A stretch of DNA of 64,000 bases from Actinomycetota bacterium (GCA_003134505.1 PLBK01000012.1:1-64000); one strand, 5' to 3'. Numbered from the stretch's first letter, positions 44,924-54,917 are shown. Notes: generated by a model from the sequence alone, not told the origin. A program made the numbers and translations.

Positions 44924-45844
44924 TCAGGCGAACGCGCTGCGGAGCGCCGCGGCCGTCTCGGCGAGCGCGTCGTTCGAGCGGTCGATGACGCCCGGCATCC
45001 GGAAGAAGCCGTGGAACATGCCGTCGTAGCGGCTGAGCGTCACGGGCACGCCCGCCTCTTCCAGCCGCCGGGCGTAGGCCTCGCCTTCGTCGCGGAGCGG
45101 ATCGAACCCGGCTGTGAGAACGAGCGCCGGCGCCGCGCCGCTGACGCTCCCGGCTCGAAGCGGCGACGCGTCCGGATGGAAGCGGTCGCCATCCGGGAGG
45201 TAGTGGTCCCAGAACCACTGCATGGAGTAGCGCGTCAGGTAGTAGCCCTCCGCGAACTCGCGGTAGGTCGACGTCTCCAGGTCGGCGTCGGTGACCGGGT
45301 AGACGAGCACCTGGAGTGCGAGCCGGAGGCCCGTGTCGCGCGCGCGCAGCGCGCACACTGCGGCCAGGTTCCCGCCGGCGCTGTCGCCTCCGACCGCGAG
45401 CGCGCCGGGGCGTCCGCCCAGCTCCTCCGCGTGGTCGGCTGTCCAGGTCACGACGGCCCACGCGTCGTCGAGCGCGGCCGGGAACCGGTGCTCGGGCGCG
45501 AGGCGGTAGTCGACCGAGCAGACGGCGCAGCCCGAGAGCCGGGCAAGCCTCGCGCACACCCCGTGGACCGTGTTCAGGTTGCCGAGCACCCAGCCACCGC
45601 CGTGGAAGTACAGGAACACCGGCGCCGGGTCGTCCGCGGGCCGGTAGACGCGCACCGGGATCGGCCCGCCGGGCCCGGGCAGCGTTCGGTCCTCGAACGG
45701 AACATCGTCGACAGGCCCGAACACCGTCGCCGCCGCCGCGTCCCCCGTCGCGCGGTGCTCGTCCACCGACAGCTCACCGAGGCCGGGAACGCCGAGCTCC
45801 TGTAGCTGGTCGAGGAACGCCTGCGCCTGAGGATCGAGCGGCAT
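44924..45844 (-). CDS. Alpha/beta hydrolase (HSL/acetyl-hydrolase family)
   Basis: VFLYFHGGGWVLGNLNTV...AVCSVDYRLAPEHRFPAALDDAW...LAVGGDSAGGNLAA. Confidence 0.95.
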   Translation of the reverse strand: MPLDPQAQAFLDQLQELGVPGLGELSVDEHRATGDAAAATVFGPVDDVPFEDRTLPGPGGPIPVRVYRPADDPAPVFLYFHGGGWVLGNLNTVHGVCARLARLSGCAVCSVDYRLAPEHRFPAALDDAWAVVTWTADHAEELGGRPGALAVGGDSAGGNLAAVCALRARDTGLRLALQVLVYPVTDADLETSTYREFAEGYYLTRYSMQWFWDHYLPDGDRFHPDASPLRAGSVSGAAPALVLTAGFDPLRDEGEAYARRLEEAGVPVTLSRYDGMFHGFFRMPGVIDRSNDALAETAAALRSAFA

Positions 45845-45846
45845 CG

Positions 45847-46158
45847 CTATCCCAGCACGCTCTTCAGCTTTAACGCCGCGCTGACGTCGCCGGTGACCTT
45901 CAGCTTGCCGGTCATGTACGCCGTGAGCGGGTTCTGCGTCCCGTCGAGGATCCGCTCGAAGGTGTCCTCGGACGTGGTGATCGTGCACTCCGCGCCGCCG
46001 TCGCCCTCGCTCACGGCCAGCTTTCCGTCGTCGACCTTCACCGTCCACGTGCCGCCGCCTTCGATCTCGAACACGTAGCTCGCGTTCATGCCGGTCGTCT
46101 CCGCGCCGTTCGCACGGCTCGGCAGCGATTCGAAGAACTCCTTCGCGCCCATGCCCAT
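45847..46158 (-). CDS. SCP2 sterol-binding domain protein
   Basis: YVFEIEGGGTWTVKVDDGKLAVSEGDGGAECTITTSEDTFERILDGTQNPLTAYMTGKLKVTGDVSAALKLKSVL. Confidence 0.9.
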   Translation of the reverse strand: MGMGAKEFFESLPSRANGAETTGMNASYVFEIEGGGTWTVKVDDGKLAVSEGDGGAECTITTSEDTFERILDGTQNPLTAYMTGKLKVTGDVSAALKLKSVLG

Positions 46159-46176
46159 CCGAGTGCCGAGGTTATC

Positions 46177-47364
46177 TCACGAGGGTGCGATCTCGGGCGC
46201 CAGGCGGGCGCGCGTCCGGGTCGGCGGGAGGAGCAGGGTCAGCGCAGCGCCGACAACCGGCGCAGCAGCGCAGACGTAGAGCGCAGTGCGCAGGTCGATC
46301 GAGTCCGCGACGGCGCCGAGGATCACGGCGGCGATCCCGCCGAGGCCGATCGACAGGCCGATCGAGAGGCCGGAGGCCAGGCCGATGCGCCGGGGCAGGT
46401 ACTCCTGGCTCATCACCATCGTCACGCCGAACGTCCCGACGACCGCCGGGCCGATGACACACAGGGCGACGGCACCGGGGATGCCGCCGACGAGCACGAA
46501 GACGACGATCGCGGGTGGAACGACGACGTTGCTCGCCATCAGCACCGGCCGGCGGCCGAAGCGGTCGGCGGCCGGGCCCGCGAGCAGCGTGCCGACGGCG
46601 CCGGTGATCAGCATCAGCGCGAGCAGGTGGGCGCCGTAGCTCCTCGAGTGGCCGAGGACGACGTGCTCCCAGAGCGGCACGAAGGTGATCAGCCCGAACC
46701 AGGCGACGCTCCGGAAGGCCACGATCGCGAGCAGGAGCACCATCGCTCCCGGCCGCTCGGGCCCGGCCAGGGTTCGTCGCTCGGCCTTGCGGTCGTGCGG
46801 GGCCAGCGTGAGCAGGAACGGCACGAGCCGGAGCAGCAGCGCTGCCACGACGAGGCACGGCACCATCAGCAGCAGGCCGCCGGTCAGGCCGAGCCCGATC
46901 ACGATCGGCGTCGCCACGAGGGCACCCAGCGCGTAGCCGACGTTGCCGCCGACGGAGAACAGCGACATACCGCTCGCGCGACGCGCCCCGCTCGCGTAGG
47001 CGGCGAACTTCGATCCCTCCGGGTGGAAGGCGGCCGTGCCGAGGCCGCTCACGACCACGCAGATCACGACCAGGCCGTAGGCGGGAGCCGCGGACGCGAG
47101 CGCGATGCCGATGCCGCCGACCGCCACTCCCGCCGGCAGCAGCCAGATGGCGCCGCGCCGGTCCGACCAGAGCCCGAAGAGCGGCTGCACGACCGAGCTG
47201 GAGATCGACGAGGCGAGCACGAGCACCGCCGCGAGCGTGTAGGAGAGATGAAACCGGTCGCGGAAGAACGGCAAGAGCGCCGGCAGCGCACCGCCCGCGA
47301 AGTCCACCGCCAGGTGACCTGTCGAGAGCGCCGCCATCGCCCGCCGGTCGATCTCCGCCCGCAT
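46177..47364 (-). CDS. MFS transporter (fosmidomycin-resistance Fsr-like)
   Basis: 12-TM pattern; HLAVDFAGGALPALLPFFRDRFHLSYTLAAVLVLASSISSSVVQPLFGLWSDR. Confidence 0.88.
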   Translation of the reverse strand: MRAEIDRRAMAALSTGHLAVDFAGGALPALLPFFRDRFHLSYTLAAVLVLASSISSSVVQPLFGLWSDRRGAIWLLPAGVAVGGIGIALASAAPAYGLVVICVVVSGLGTAAFHPEGSKFAAYASGARRASGMSLFSVGGNVGYALGALVATPIVIGLGLTGGLLLMVPCLVVAALLLRLVPFLLTLAPHDRKAERRTLAGPERPGAMVLLLAIVAFRSVAWFGLITFVPLWEHVVLGHSRSYGAHLLALMLITGAVGTLLAGPAADRFGRRPVLMASNVVVPPAIVVFVLVGGIPGAVALCVIGPAVVGTFGVTMVMSQEYLPRRIGLASGLSIGLSIGLGGIAAVILGAVADSIDLRTALYVCAAAPVVGAALTLLLPPTRTRARLAPEIAPS

Positions 47365-47453
47365 GAGCTGAGCCTAACCGCGCGCCGCGCCGGGGCCGCC
47401 CGCAGAGCGGAGCCCGCTCCCGTGCGGCTGTGTCGGGTACGATCGCCGCCGCG

Positions 47454-48908
47454 ATGGACATCGAGGTCGCCGCAGGGTCGCCCGAGGGCGCAACGATCGT
47501 CGTCGCCGTCGCCGATCCGCCGGAACCGCTCCCCGCCGCAGCCGTCGGACTGGCCGACCTGCTCGCCTCGCACGACGTCAGCTCGGACCGGGGCACCGCC
47601 CGGCTCGTTCGCCTCGGAGACCGCCGCGTCGTCGCCACCGGCCTCGGCCCGCGGGCCGAGCTGGAGCCGGATGCGATCCGCGACGCGGCCGCAGCCGCCC
47701 TGCGCGTCCTCGGCGACACGGTCGGCGGCGATGCCGCTTGGCTCCTCGACGAGTCGCTGCCGCTGCCGGTCGCAGAGCAGATCCGGGCCGCGATCGAGGG
47801 CGCTGTCCTCGGCAGCTACGACCCGGGCGCCTGGAAGACGAGCGGCTCACGGCGACGGCCGATCCCACGCCTGACCGTCGTCGGTTCCTCGGCGAACGCC
47901 CCTGACGCCGAGCGCGCCGCCGTCGTCGCCGCGTGGACGAACCGCTCCCGCGACCTCTCGAACGCCCCCGCGAACGAGCTGACACCCGCCTCGTTCGCCG
48001 ACCGCGCCGCCGAGCTGGCCGACCGCTTCGACACGGTCACGTGCGAGGTGCTCGAGCCCGACGAGATGGAGCGCCGCGGCATGGGCGCGCTGCTCGGTGT
48101 CGGCATGGGCAGCCACAATCCCCCGAGGCTGATCGCCCTGCGCCACGAGCCGCGCGAGGCCGCCCGGCCGGAGCTCGTGCTCGGCCTGGTCGGCAAGGGC
48201 ATCACCTTCGACACCGGCGGCGTCGCGCTCAAGCCGGCGACTTACATGGAGGAGATGCGCGGCGACATGTCCGGCGGAGCCGCCGTCGTCGCGGCCACGG
48301 GCGCCATCGCCGAGCTCGGGCTTCCCGTCAGGACGCTGACCGTCGTCGCCGCAGCCGAGAACGTCATGGGCGGCGGCAGCTTCCGCCCCGGCGACGTGCT
48401 CACCGCCTCGAACGGCAAGACGATCGAGATCACGAACACCGACGCCGAAGGACGCCTCGTCCTGGCCGACGCGCTCGTCTACGCCCGCGATCAGGGCGCC
48501 ACGCACATCGTCGACCTGGCGACGCTGACCGGCGCGATGAGCCGTGCGCTCGGCGACCTCTACGCCGGCGTGTTCGCGAACGACGACGACTGGCGCGCGG
48601 AGGTCGTCGCCGCCGGGGAGGCGAGCGGCGACCACGCCTGGCCCTGGCCGATGCATCCGCGGTACCGCCGTTTCATCGAGTCCGACTTCGCCGACCTCAA
48701 GAATCACTCGATCCGGAGCCAGGGCATCCCCGTCTACGCGGCCGAGTTCCTCCGCGTGTTCGCGGGGGAGGGCCCGTGGGCCCACATCGACATCGCCGGC
48801 CCGGCCTTCCTGACCTGGTCGCGCGGCGACTACCTCTGGCAGCGGGGCGGCACCGGGTACGGCGTGCGGCTCCTCACCGAGCTCGCATCGCGCCTCGCCT
48901 CGCGATGA
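47454..48908 (+). CDS. pepA: Leucyl aminopeptidase (M17)
   Basis: LVGKGITFDTGGVALKPATYMEEMRGDMSGGAAV, NTDAEGRLVLADAL, VDLATLTGAM. Confidence 0.97.
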   Translation: MDIEVAAGSPEGATIVVAVADPPEPLPAAAVGLADLLASHDVSSDRGTARLVRLGDRRVVATGLGPRAELEPDAIRDAAAAALRVLGDTVGGDAAWLLDESLPLPVAEQIRAAIEGAVLGSYDPGAWKTSGSRRRPIPRLTVVGSSANAPDAERAAVVAAWTNRSRDLSNAPANELTPASFADRAAELADRFDTVTCEVLEPDEMERRGMGALLGVGMGSHNPPRLIALRHEPREAARPELVLGLVGKGITFDTGGVALKPATYMEEMRGDMSGGAAVVAATGAIAELGLPVRTLTVVAAAENVMGGGSFRPGDVLTASNGKTIEITNTDAEGRLVLADALVYARDQGATHIVDLATLTGAMSRALGDLYAGVFANDDDWRAEVVAAGEASGDHAWPWPMHPRYRRFIESDFADLKNHSIRSQGIPVYAAEFLRVFAGEGPWAHIDIAGPAFLTWSRGDYLWQRGGTGYGVRLLTELASRLASR

Positions 48909-50038
48909 ACTTCGACCTCTCCGACGAGCACGAGCTGATCCGCAGGACCGTCCGCGAGTTCGCGGTCGAGCGCGTCGCCCCGGTGGCCGAGGAGCTCGAC
49001 CGGGAGCACCGCTTCCCCTACGAGCTCGTCGCCGAGCTGGCCGAGCTCGGGCTGATGGGCCTTCCGATCCCGGAGGAGTACGGCGGCGCCGGCGGGGACA
49101 CGCTCTCGTACGCGATCGCGATCGAGGAGCTGACGCGGATCGACTCGTCGGTCGCGATCACGGTCGCGGCGCACACGTCGCTCGGGACGATGCCGATCTT
49201 CCTGTTCGGCTCCGAGGAGCAGAAGCGCGAGTGGCTCCCCGACCTCGCCTCCGGCCGTAAGCTCGCCGCCTTCGGTCTCACCGAGCCCGGCGCCGGCTCG
49301 GACGCCGGCGCGACGCAGACCCGCGCCGAGCTCGACGGCGGGCGATGGGTCGTCAACGGCGCGAAGATCTTCATCACCAACGCGGGCACCGACATCTCCG
49401 CCTGCGTGACGATCACGGCCCGGACCGGCGACGGCGAGGTCTCGAACATCGTCGTTCCGAACGGAACGGCTGGCTACGTGGTCTCGGCGCCGATGCAGAA
49501 GATGGGCTGGCGCGCCTCGGACACGCGAGAGCTGTCGTTCCAGGACTGCGCCGTGCCCGAGGGCAACCTGCTCGGTGAGCGCGGCCGCGGCTTCCACCAG
49601 TTCCTCGAGATCCTCGACGGCGGCAGGATCTCGGTGGCCGCGATGGGCGTCGGCCTGGCCCAGGGCGCCTACGACCTCGCCCTCGCCTACGCGAAGGAGC
49701 GGCGCCAGTTCGGGCGGCCGATCGCCGACTTCCAGGCGATCCAGTTCAAGCTCGCCGACATGGCCACCGAGATCGGCGCCGGCCGGCAGCTCGTCTACAA
49801 GGCGGCCTGGTTGAAGGACGAGGGACGGCCGTTCGCGCAGGAGGCGGCGATGGCGAAGCTCTACACGGGCGAGCTCTCGCACCGCGTCGTCAACCACGCA
49901 CTGCAGGTCCACGGCGGCTACGGGTTCATGGACGAGTACGCGATCTCGCGCCTGTACCGAGACCAGAAAGTGCTCGAGATCGGCGAGGGCACGAACGAGG
50001 TGCAACGCATGGTGATCGCCAAGCACCTCGGCCTGTAG
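48905..50038 (+). CDS. Acyl-CoA dehydrogenase (short-chain/isovaleryl-type)
   Basis: FGLTEPGAGSDAGATQTRA, YAKERRQFGRPIADFQAIQFKLADMA, QVHGGYGFMDEYAISRLYRDQKVLEIGEGTNEVQRMVIAKHLGL; ATGA overlap with pepA. Confidence 0.96.
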   Translation: MNFDLSDEHELIRRTVREFAVERVAPVAEELDREHRFPYELVAELAELGLMGLPIPEEYGGAGGDTLSYAIAIEELTRIDSSVAITVAAHTSLGTMPIFLFGSEEQKREWLPDLASGRKLAAFGLTEPGAGSDAGATQTRAELDGGRWVVNGAKIFITNAGTDISACVTITARTGDGEVSNIVVPNGTAGYVVSAPMQKMGWRASDTRELSFQDCAVPEGNLLGERGRGFHQFLEILDGGRISVAAMGVGLAQGAYDLALAYAKERRQFGRPIADFQAIQFKLADMATEIGAGRQLVYKAAWLKDEGRPFAQEAAMAKLYTGELSHRVVNHALQVHGGYGFMDEYAISRLYRDQKVLEIGEGTNEVQRMVIAKHLGL

Positions 50039-50057
50039 CTCCTGTTAGCCTCGCCGG

Positions 50058-51419
50058 ATGCTCTTCCGCCAGTTCGTCGACGACGATCTCGGCTGCGCTT
50101 CGTACCTCGTCGGCTGCGAGGACGCGGGCGAGGCGGTCGTGGTCGACCCGGCCTATGCGATCGAGCACTACCTCGACGAGGCCGAGCGCCGCGAGGTCCG
50201 GATCGTCCGGGTGCTCGAGACGCACACGCACGCCGACCACGTCTCGGGGCACGGCAGGCTCGCGCTCGAGCACGGCGTGCCGGTCTCCGTCCACCCGCTG
50301 GCCGAGCCCGACTACCCGTTCGACCCGCTCGCGGACGGCGGGGAGATCCGGGTGGGCAACGTCAGCCTGCGCGTGATCCACACGCCGGGCCACCGCCCGG
50401 AGCACTGCTGCTTCGCCGTGGCCGACCGGACGCGCGCGGACGAGCCCTGGCTGCTCCTGACCGGCGACTCGCTGTTCGTCGGGGACGCGGCCCGTCCCGA
50501 CCTGGCCGTCGAGGCGCGCGAAGGCGCGGGGGGGCTCTTCCGGAGCCTCCGGCGGCTGCTCGAGCTGGCGGACGGCGTCGAGGTCTATCCCGGCCATGTC
50601 GCCGGCTCGCTGTGCGGCAAGGGCATGAGCTCGAAGGCCTCGACGACGATCGGCTTCGAGCGGCGCTTCAACCCGGCGCTCGCACTCGCGACGGTCCAGG
50701 CGTTCGTCGACGAGTCGGCATCGGTGTCGACGCCGAAGCCGCCGAACCTCGAGCGGATCGTGGAGCTCAACCGCGGCCCGTTTCTGGGGGCGGCGCCGCA
50801 CGTGGCGGAGCTCGAAGGATCCGGCGGAGCCGCTGTGCTCGACGTGCGACCGTTCGACCGCTTCGCGGCCGGCCATGTCCCCGGAGCGCTCAGCGTGCCC
50901 GTGTCGGGTCACTCGTTCGCCACGAAGGCCGGCTTCGTGCTGTCGACGGCTCCGGCGCCGGTCATCCACGCGTCGACCCGCTCCGAGGGGGAACGTGCGA
51001 TCAGCGGGTTGCGGTCCGTGGGCTTCCTCGAGCTCGCGGGCGTCCTCGTCGATCCGGTCGCGGAGGCGACGGCCACGCTCGTGCCCGTCGAGCTCGCGGA
51101 GCTCGAGGCGCTGCTCGCCGCGGGGACGGTCGAGCTCGTGGACGTCCGCGAGGCCGACGAGCGTGCCGAGACACCGTTGCCGGAGAGCAGCCATCTCCCC
51201 TACCGGCTCGCCGGCGAAGGGGCAGGCTCGCTCCCGACCGACCGCGCACTCGTCACCGTCTGCGAGAGCGGGCCCCGGGCGGCAATCGCCGCCAGCATCC
51301 TCGCCGCGCACGGGCTCGACGCGAGGCCACTCGTCCACGGCGGCGTGCCGGATCTCCTGGCTCGCGGGACTGTGGAGCGAACGTCACGCATCCGTCACGA
51401 GGACGTGTCCCACGCGTGA
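50058..51419 (+). CDS. MBL-fold hydrolase fused to two rhodanese-like domains (persulfide dioxygenase-like)
   Basis: ETHTHADHVSGHGRLA, TPGHRPEHCCF, LTGDSLFVGDAARPDL; rhodanese AVLDVRPFDRFAAGHVPGA and LVDVREADE...VTVCESGPRAAIAA. Confidence 0.92.
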   Translation: MLFRQFVDDDLGCASYLVGCEDAGEAVVVDPAYAIEHYLDEAERREVRIVRVLETHTHADHVSGHGRLALEHGVPVSVHPLAEPDYPFDPLADGGEIRVGNVSLRVIHTPGHRPEHCCFAVADRTRADEPWLLLTGDSLFVGDAARPDLAVEAREGAGGLFRSLRRLLELADGVEVYPGHVAGSLCGKGMSSKASTTIGFERRFNPALALATVQAFVDESASVSTPKPPNLERIVELNRGPFLGAAPHVAELEGSGGAAVLDVRPFDRFAAGHVPGALSVPVSGHSFATKAGFVLSTAPAPVIHASTRSEGERAISGLRSVGFLELAGVLVDPVAEATATLVPVELAELEALLAAGTVELVDVREADERAETPLPESSHLPYRLAGEGAGSLPTDRALVTVCESGPRAAIAASILAAHGLDARPLVHGGVPDLLARGTVERTSRIRHEDVSHA

Positions 51420-51515
51420 CGATTTCCTCGCTAGCGTTTCGGTAGGGACGCTCGCACCCCCTTGGGGGGAAGGGCCTGGAGGGGCGACGGCGGCTGCTCT
51501 CGACCCGGCGAGACC

Positions 51516-52676
51516 TCAGGTCAACCGCTGCACGTCGTAGCCCCAGCTCCGCATCGTCTCGAGCAGCACGTCGCAGTGCTCCTCGTCGCGCGTGCCGAGC
51601 GTCAGCTCGATCCCGGTCTCCGTCACGCCGATGTCGAGCCCCTCGCGCCGGTGCTCCACGCCGATCACGTTCATCCGCGCCTCGGTGACGAGCGACAGCA
51701 GCTTGAACAGCTCCCCGGGCCGGTCGGGCACTTTCGTCCGCACGACCAGGTACCGCCCGGCCGCCGACAGCCCGTGCCGCGTGACCGACATCAGCAGCGT
51801 CGCGTCGATGTTTCCCCCCGAGAGCAGCGCCAGCACCGGCCCATCACCCTCGACCCGGCCGGCCAGCAGCGCAGCCACCCCGACCGCGCCCGCGCCCTCC
51901 ACCACGAGCTTCGTCCGCTCGAGGAGAAGCACGATCGCCTCCGAGATCTCCTCGTCGGTGACCTCGAGCATCCCTTCCAGCGTGCTCCCGAGGATCTGCT
52001 TCGCGAGCTCTCCCGGCGCCTTGACGGCGATGCCGTCCGCGATCGTCTGCTCCCGCGCCGCGCGCACGCCGATCAGTCGCGCGCCGGGCCGGAGCTCGCG
52101 CAGCGCGATGGAGATGCCCGCCGCCAGCCCGCCGCCGCCGACCGGCACGAGCACCGTCCCGGGGTCGGTGACCTGCTCGGCGATCTCGACGCCGATCGTG
52201 CCCTGGCCGGCGATCACGAGCTCGTCCTCGAACGCGTGCACGAAGGTCGCGCCGCTCGCCTCGACGTGCCGCCGCGCAGCCGCCACCGCCTCCTCGAAGC
52301 TCGCGCCGCCCATCTCGACCGTGGCGCCGTAGCTCCGCGTCGCGTCGACCTTGGCCATGGGCGCGTCCGCAGGAACGAAGATCGTGGCCGCGATCCCCGC
52401 CTCACGCGCCGCCCAGGCGACCGCCTGGCCGTGGTTGCCGGCGCTCGCCGCGACGACGCCGGCGGCACGCTCCGCCTCGCCAAGCGTCGAGATCTTGTTG
52501 AAGGCCCCGCGGATCTTGAACGACCCGGTTCGTTGCAGGTTCTCGGCCTTGAGCACCACCTCGCGACCGGCGAGCCGCGAGAACGTCTCCGAGCGGAACA
52601 CGGGCGTGACCCGCGCCACGCCCTCGAGGCGACCGCGCGCCGCCTCGATCTCAGGAAGCCCTGGAGCCGTTTCCAT
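51516..52676 (-). CDS. ilvA: Threonine ammonia-lyase with C-terminal ACT domain (TdcB-type)
   Basis: LKAENLQRTGSFKIRGAFNKIS, ASAGNHGQAVAWAA, VGGGGLAAGISIAL, LALLSGGNID; ACT region RTKVPDRPGELFKLLSLVTEARMNVIGVEHRR. Confidence 0.96.
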   Translation of the reverse strand: METAPGLPEIEAARGRLEGVARVTPVFRSETFSRLAGREVVLKAENLQRTGSFKIRGAFNKISTLGEAERAAGVVAASAGNHGQAVAWAAREAGIAATIFVPADAPMAKVDATRSYGATVEMGGASFEEAVAAARRHVEASGATFVHAFEDELVIAGQGTIGVEIAEQVTDPGTVLVPVGGGGLAAGISIALRELRPGARLIGVRAAREQTIADGIAVKAPGELAKQILGSTLEGMLEVTDEEISEAIVLLLERTKLVVEGAGAVGVAALLAGRVEGDGPVLALLSGGNIDATLLMSVTRHGLSAAGRYLVVRTKVPDRPGELFKLLSLVTEARMNVIGVEHRREGLDIGVTETGIELTLGTRDEEHCDVLLETMRSWGYDVQRLT

Positions 52677-53637
52677 CGCCGATGTGGAAGACCTTGTCGA
52701 GGATCTCCTCGACCGCCGAGAGCGGGTCGAGCTCCCGTCGCTGCACGGCGTCGAGGACGCGCAGCAGCTCAGGGTCGCCGCTGACCGCCTGCTCGAGGTG
52801 CGCCTTGGCGCGTGACGAGGCGACGGCGAAGACCTCTTGCGACAGGTGCCGGCGGCGGCGCTCCTCGAGCAGCCCTTCGCGCTCGAGGAACTCGCGGTGC
52901 GCGGCAATCTCCTCCCAGAGCTTCTCCAGGCCCTCCCCACGCACGGCCTCGGTCAGCACGATCGGCGGCTTCCAGGCCGAATCGACGTCGAGCGCGAGGA
53001 TCGAGCGCACCTCGCTCAGCATCGTCTTGGCCGCCGGGTGATCCATCTTGTTGACGGCGATCACGTCCGGGATCTCCATGATCCCCGCCTTGAGCGCCTG
53101 GATCGAGTCGCCCGAGCCCGGCATCAGGACGAGCAGCACGGTGTCCGCGACGCCGATCACCTCCACCTCGCTCTGTCCGGTACCCACGGTCTCGACGAAG
53201 ACGACATCCTTCCCGGCCGCGTCCAGCAGGAGAACCGCCTGCAGCGTCGCCTCGGCCAGGCCGCCGAGGTGGCCGCGCGTCCCCATCGACCGAATGAACA
53301 CACCGGGGTCGAGGAAGTGGTCGACGAGCCGGATCCGGTCGCCGAGGAGGGCTCCCTGCGAGAAGGGGCTCGACGGGTCGACCGAGACGACGCCGACCGA
53401 GAGACCGAGACCGCGGACGTGCGGCAGCAGTGCCGCGATCAGGCTCGACTTGCCCACCCCGGGCGGGCCGGTGACGCCGATCGCGTACGCGTGCCCGGTG
53501 TGCGGGTAGAGGTCACGGACGATCTCGGAGGCGAGCTGATCCGAGTTCTCGACCAGCGAGATCGCCCGGGCGAGGCCACGGCGGTCGCCGGCGCGAACGG
53601 CCTGCACGAGCGAGGCACGCGTCCAGGGCTTCGCCAC
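52651..53637 (-). CDS. meaB: Methylmalonyl-CoA mutase-associated GTPase MeaB (ArgK family)
   Basis: IGVTGPPGVGKSSLIAALL, VVSVDPSSPFSQGALLGDRIRL, IRSMGTRGHLGGLAEAT, FVETVGTGQSEVEV, VNKMD. Confidence 0.97.
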   Translation of the reverse strand: MAKPWTRASLVQAVRAGDRRGLARAISLVENSDQLASEIVRDLYPHTGHAYAIGVTGPPGVGKSSLIAALLPHVRGLGLSVGVVSVDPSSPFSQGALLGDRIRLVDHFLDPGVFIRSMGTRGHLGGLAEATLQAVLLLDAAGKDVVFVETVGTGQSEVEVIGVADTVLLVLMPGSGDSIQALKAGIMEIPDVIAVNKMDHPAAKTMLSEVRSILALDVDSAWKPPIVLTEAVRGEGLEKLWEEIAAHREFLEREGLLEERRRRHLSQEVFAVASSRAKAHLEQAVSGDPELLRVLDAVQRRELDPLSAVEEILDKVFHIGDGNGSRAS

Positions 53638-53639
53638 GG

Positions 53640-54899
53640 TCAGCTCGGCGCCGACGCGGCCTGGACGCCCTGCTGCTCGGCGCCCACGGGGCTCCCGAGC
53701 CGACGCGTCAGCGCTCGCCCGACCACGGCTGCGACGCCGGCGAAGGCCGCCGCCCCGCCGAACACCCAGCGAGCGCCCACCGAGTCGGTGATCGGCCCGG
53801 CGAGAGCCATGCCGGCGCCGAGCAGGGCAAAGTTGACGCTCATGATCGTCGTGAACGCACGGCCGCGCAGGTGGTCGGGAGCCCCGCGCTGCACGAGCAG
53901 CGAGTTGCAGACGATCGCGGCCCCGTTCCCGGAGCCGCCGAGCGCCATGCTGACCGCTCCCACCCACACGTCGGGCGACAACGCGGCGGCCAGAGATCCG
54001 AATGCCATCAGCGCCAGCCCGGCGCCGTAGACGACCGAGACGGAGCGGTGCTCGAGCCAGCTGGGCGCGTACAGGCTTCCGATCACCATTCCGACGCCGG
54101 AGCCGGCCCAGAGCAGCCCGAAGCCGAAGCTCCCGGCGTTGAAGGTGACCTTCGCCAGCACGATCTCGGCGACGTTGACGCCGGCGTTCGCGAACATGAC
54201 CAGGTTCCACGAGATGAAGACGGCGAGGAGCGCCTGCGAGCGCAGGACGAGCGTGAACCCGCTCCTGAGCTCGTCGAGGTAGCCCTCGCTTTCCGGTCGC
54301 TCCTCGACCGCCTGCAACCGCCGGGCCGGAATCGTGGTCAGGAGCAACGCCGAGACCGCGAAGCTCGCCGCGTTGATCCCGTAGGAGACGTGCGGCCCGG
54401 CAGTCCCTGCGACGACGCCTCCGAGCAGCGTTCCGACCACCATCGTCAGGTTGGCGGTCGAGCGGAGCAGCGAGTTCGCCGCCGGGAGGTCGGCCTCGTC
54501 CACCAGGTTCGGCAGCCCGGCGTAGGCTGCCGGCCGGAAGAACCCGGTCGCGAAGCCCGCCACGGCCGCCAGGGCGACGATCTGGCCCGGCGTGCCGGCG
54601 AAGATCAGGGCGATGAACACGCCGACGCTGACCAGGTCCGAGGCCACCATCAGCCGCCGCCGCGAGAAGCGATCGACGACGGGGCCGAAGGCGAGGCCGA
54701 TCACGACCGCCGGCAGAAAGTCCGCGACGAGGAGCGCGCTCACCCACTTCGCCGAGTGGGTGCGATCGTAGACGTCAACCGTGAGCGCGATGACCGCGAG
54801 CCAGGTCCCGATACCGGAGGCGGTCGCGGCGAGGAAGAGCGCGCGGAACGCCGCCGCCCTGTCGAGCACCTGCAGCTGGCGGCGAGGCCCGGTCAGCAC
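53640..54899 (-). CDS. MFS transporter (MFS_3/EntS-like)
   Basis: FRALFLAATASGIGTWLAVIALTVDVYDRTHSAKWVSALLVADFLPAVVIGLAFGPVVDRFSRRRLMVASDL. Confidence 0.92.
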   Translation of the reverse strand: MLTGPRRQLQVLDRAAAFRALFLAATASGIGTWLAVIALTVDVYDRTHSAKWVSALLVADFLPAVVIGLAFGPVVDRFSRRRLMVASDLVSVGVFIALIFAGTPGQIVALAAVAGFATGFFRPAAYAGLPNLVDEADLPAANSLLRSTANLTMVVGTLLGGVVAGTAGPHVSYGINAASFAVSALLLTTIPARRLQAVEERPESEGYLDELRSGFTLVLRSQALLAVFISWNLVMFANAGVNVAEIVLAKVTFNAGSFGFGLLWAGSGVGMVIGSLYAPSWLEHRSVSVVYGAGLALMAFGSLAAALSPDVWVGAVSMALGGSGNGAAIVCNSLLVQRGAPDHLRGRAFTTIMSVNFALLGAGMALAGPITDSVGARWVFGGAAAFAGVAAVVGRALTRRLGSPVGAEQQGVQAASAPS

Positions 54900-54917
54900 G
54901 GCGAAACGGTACCCGCG

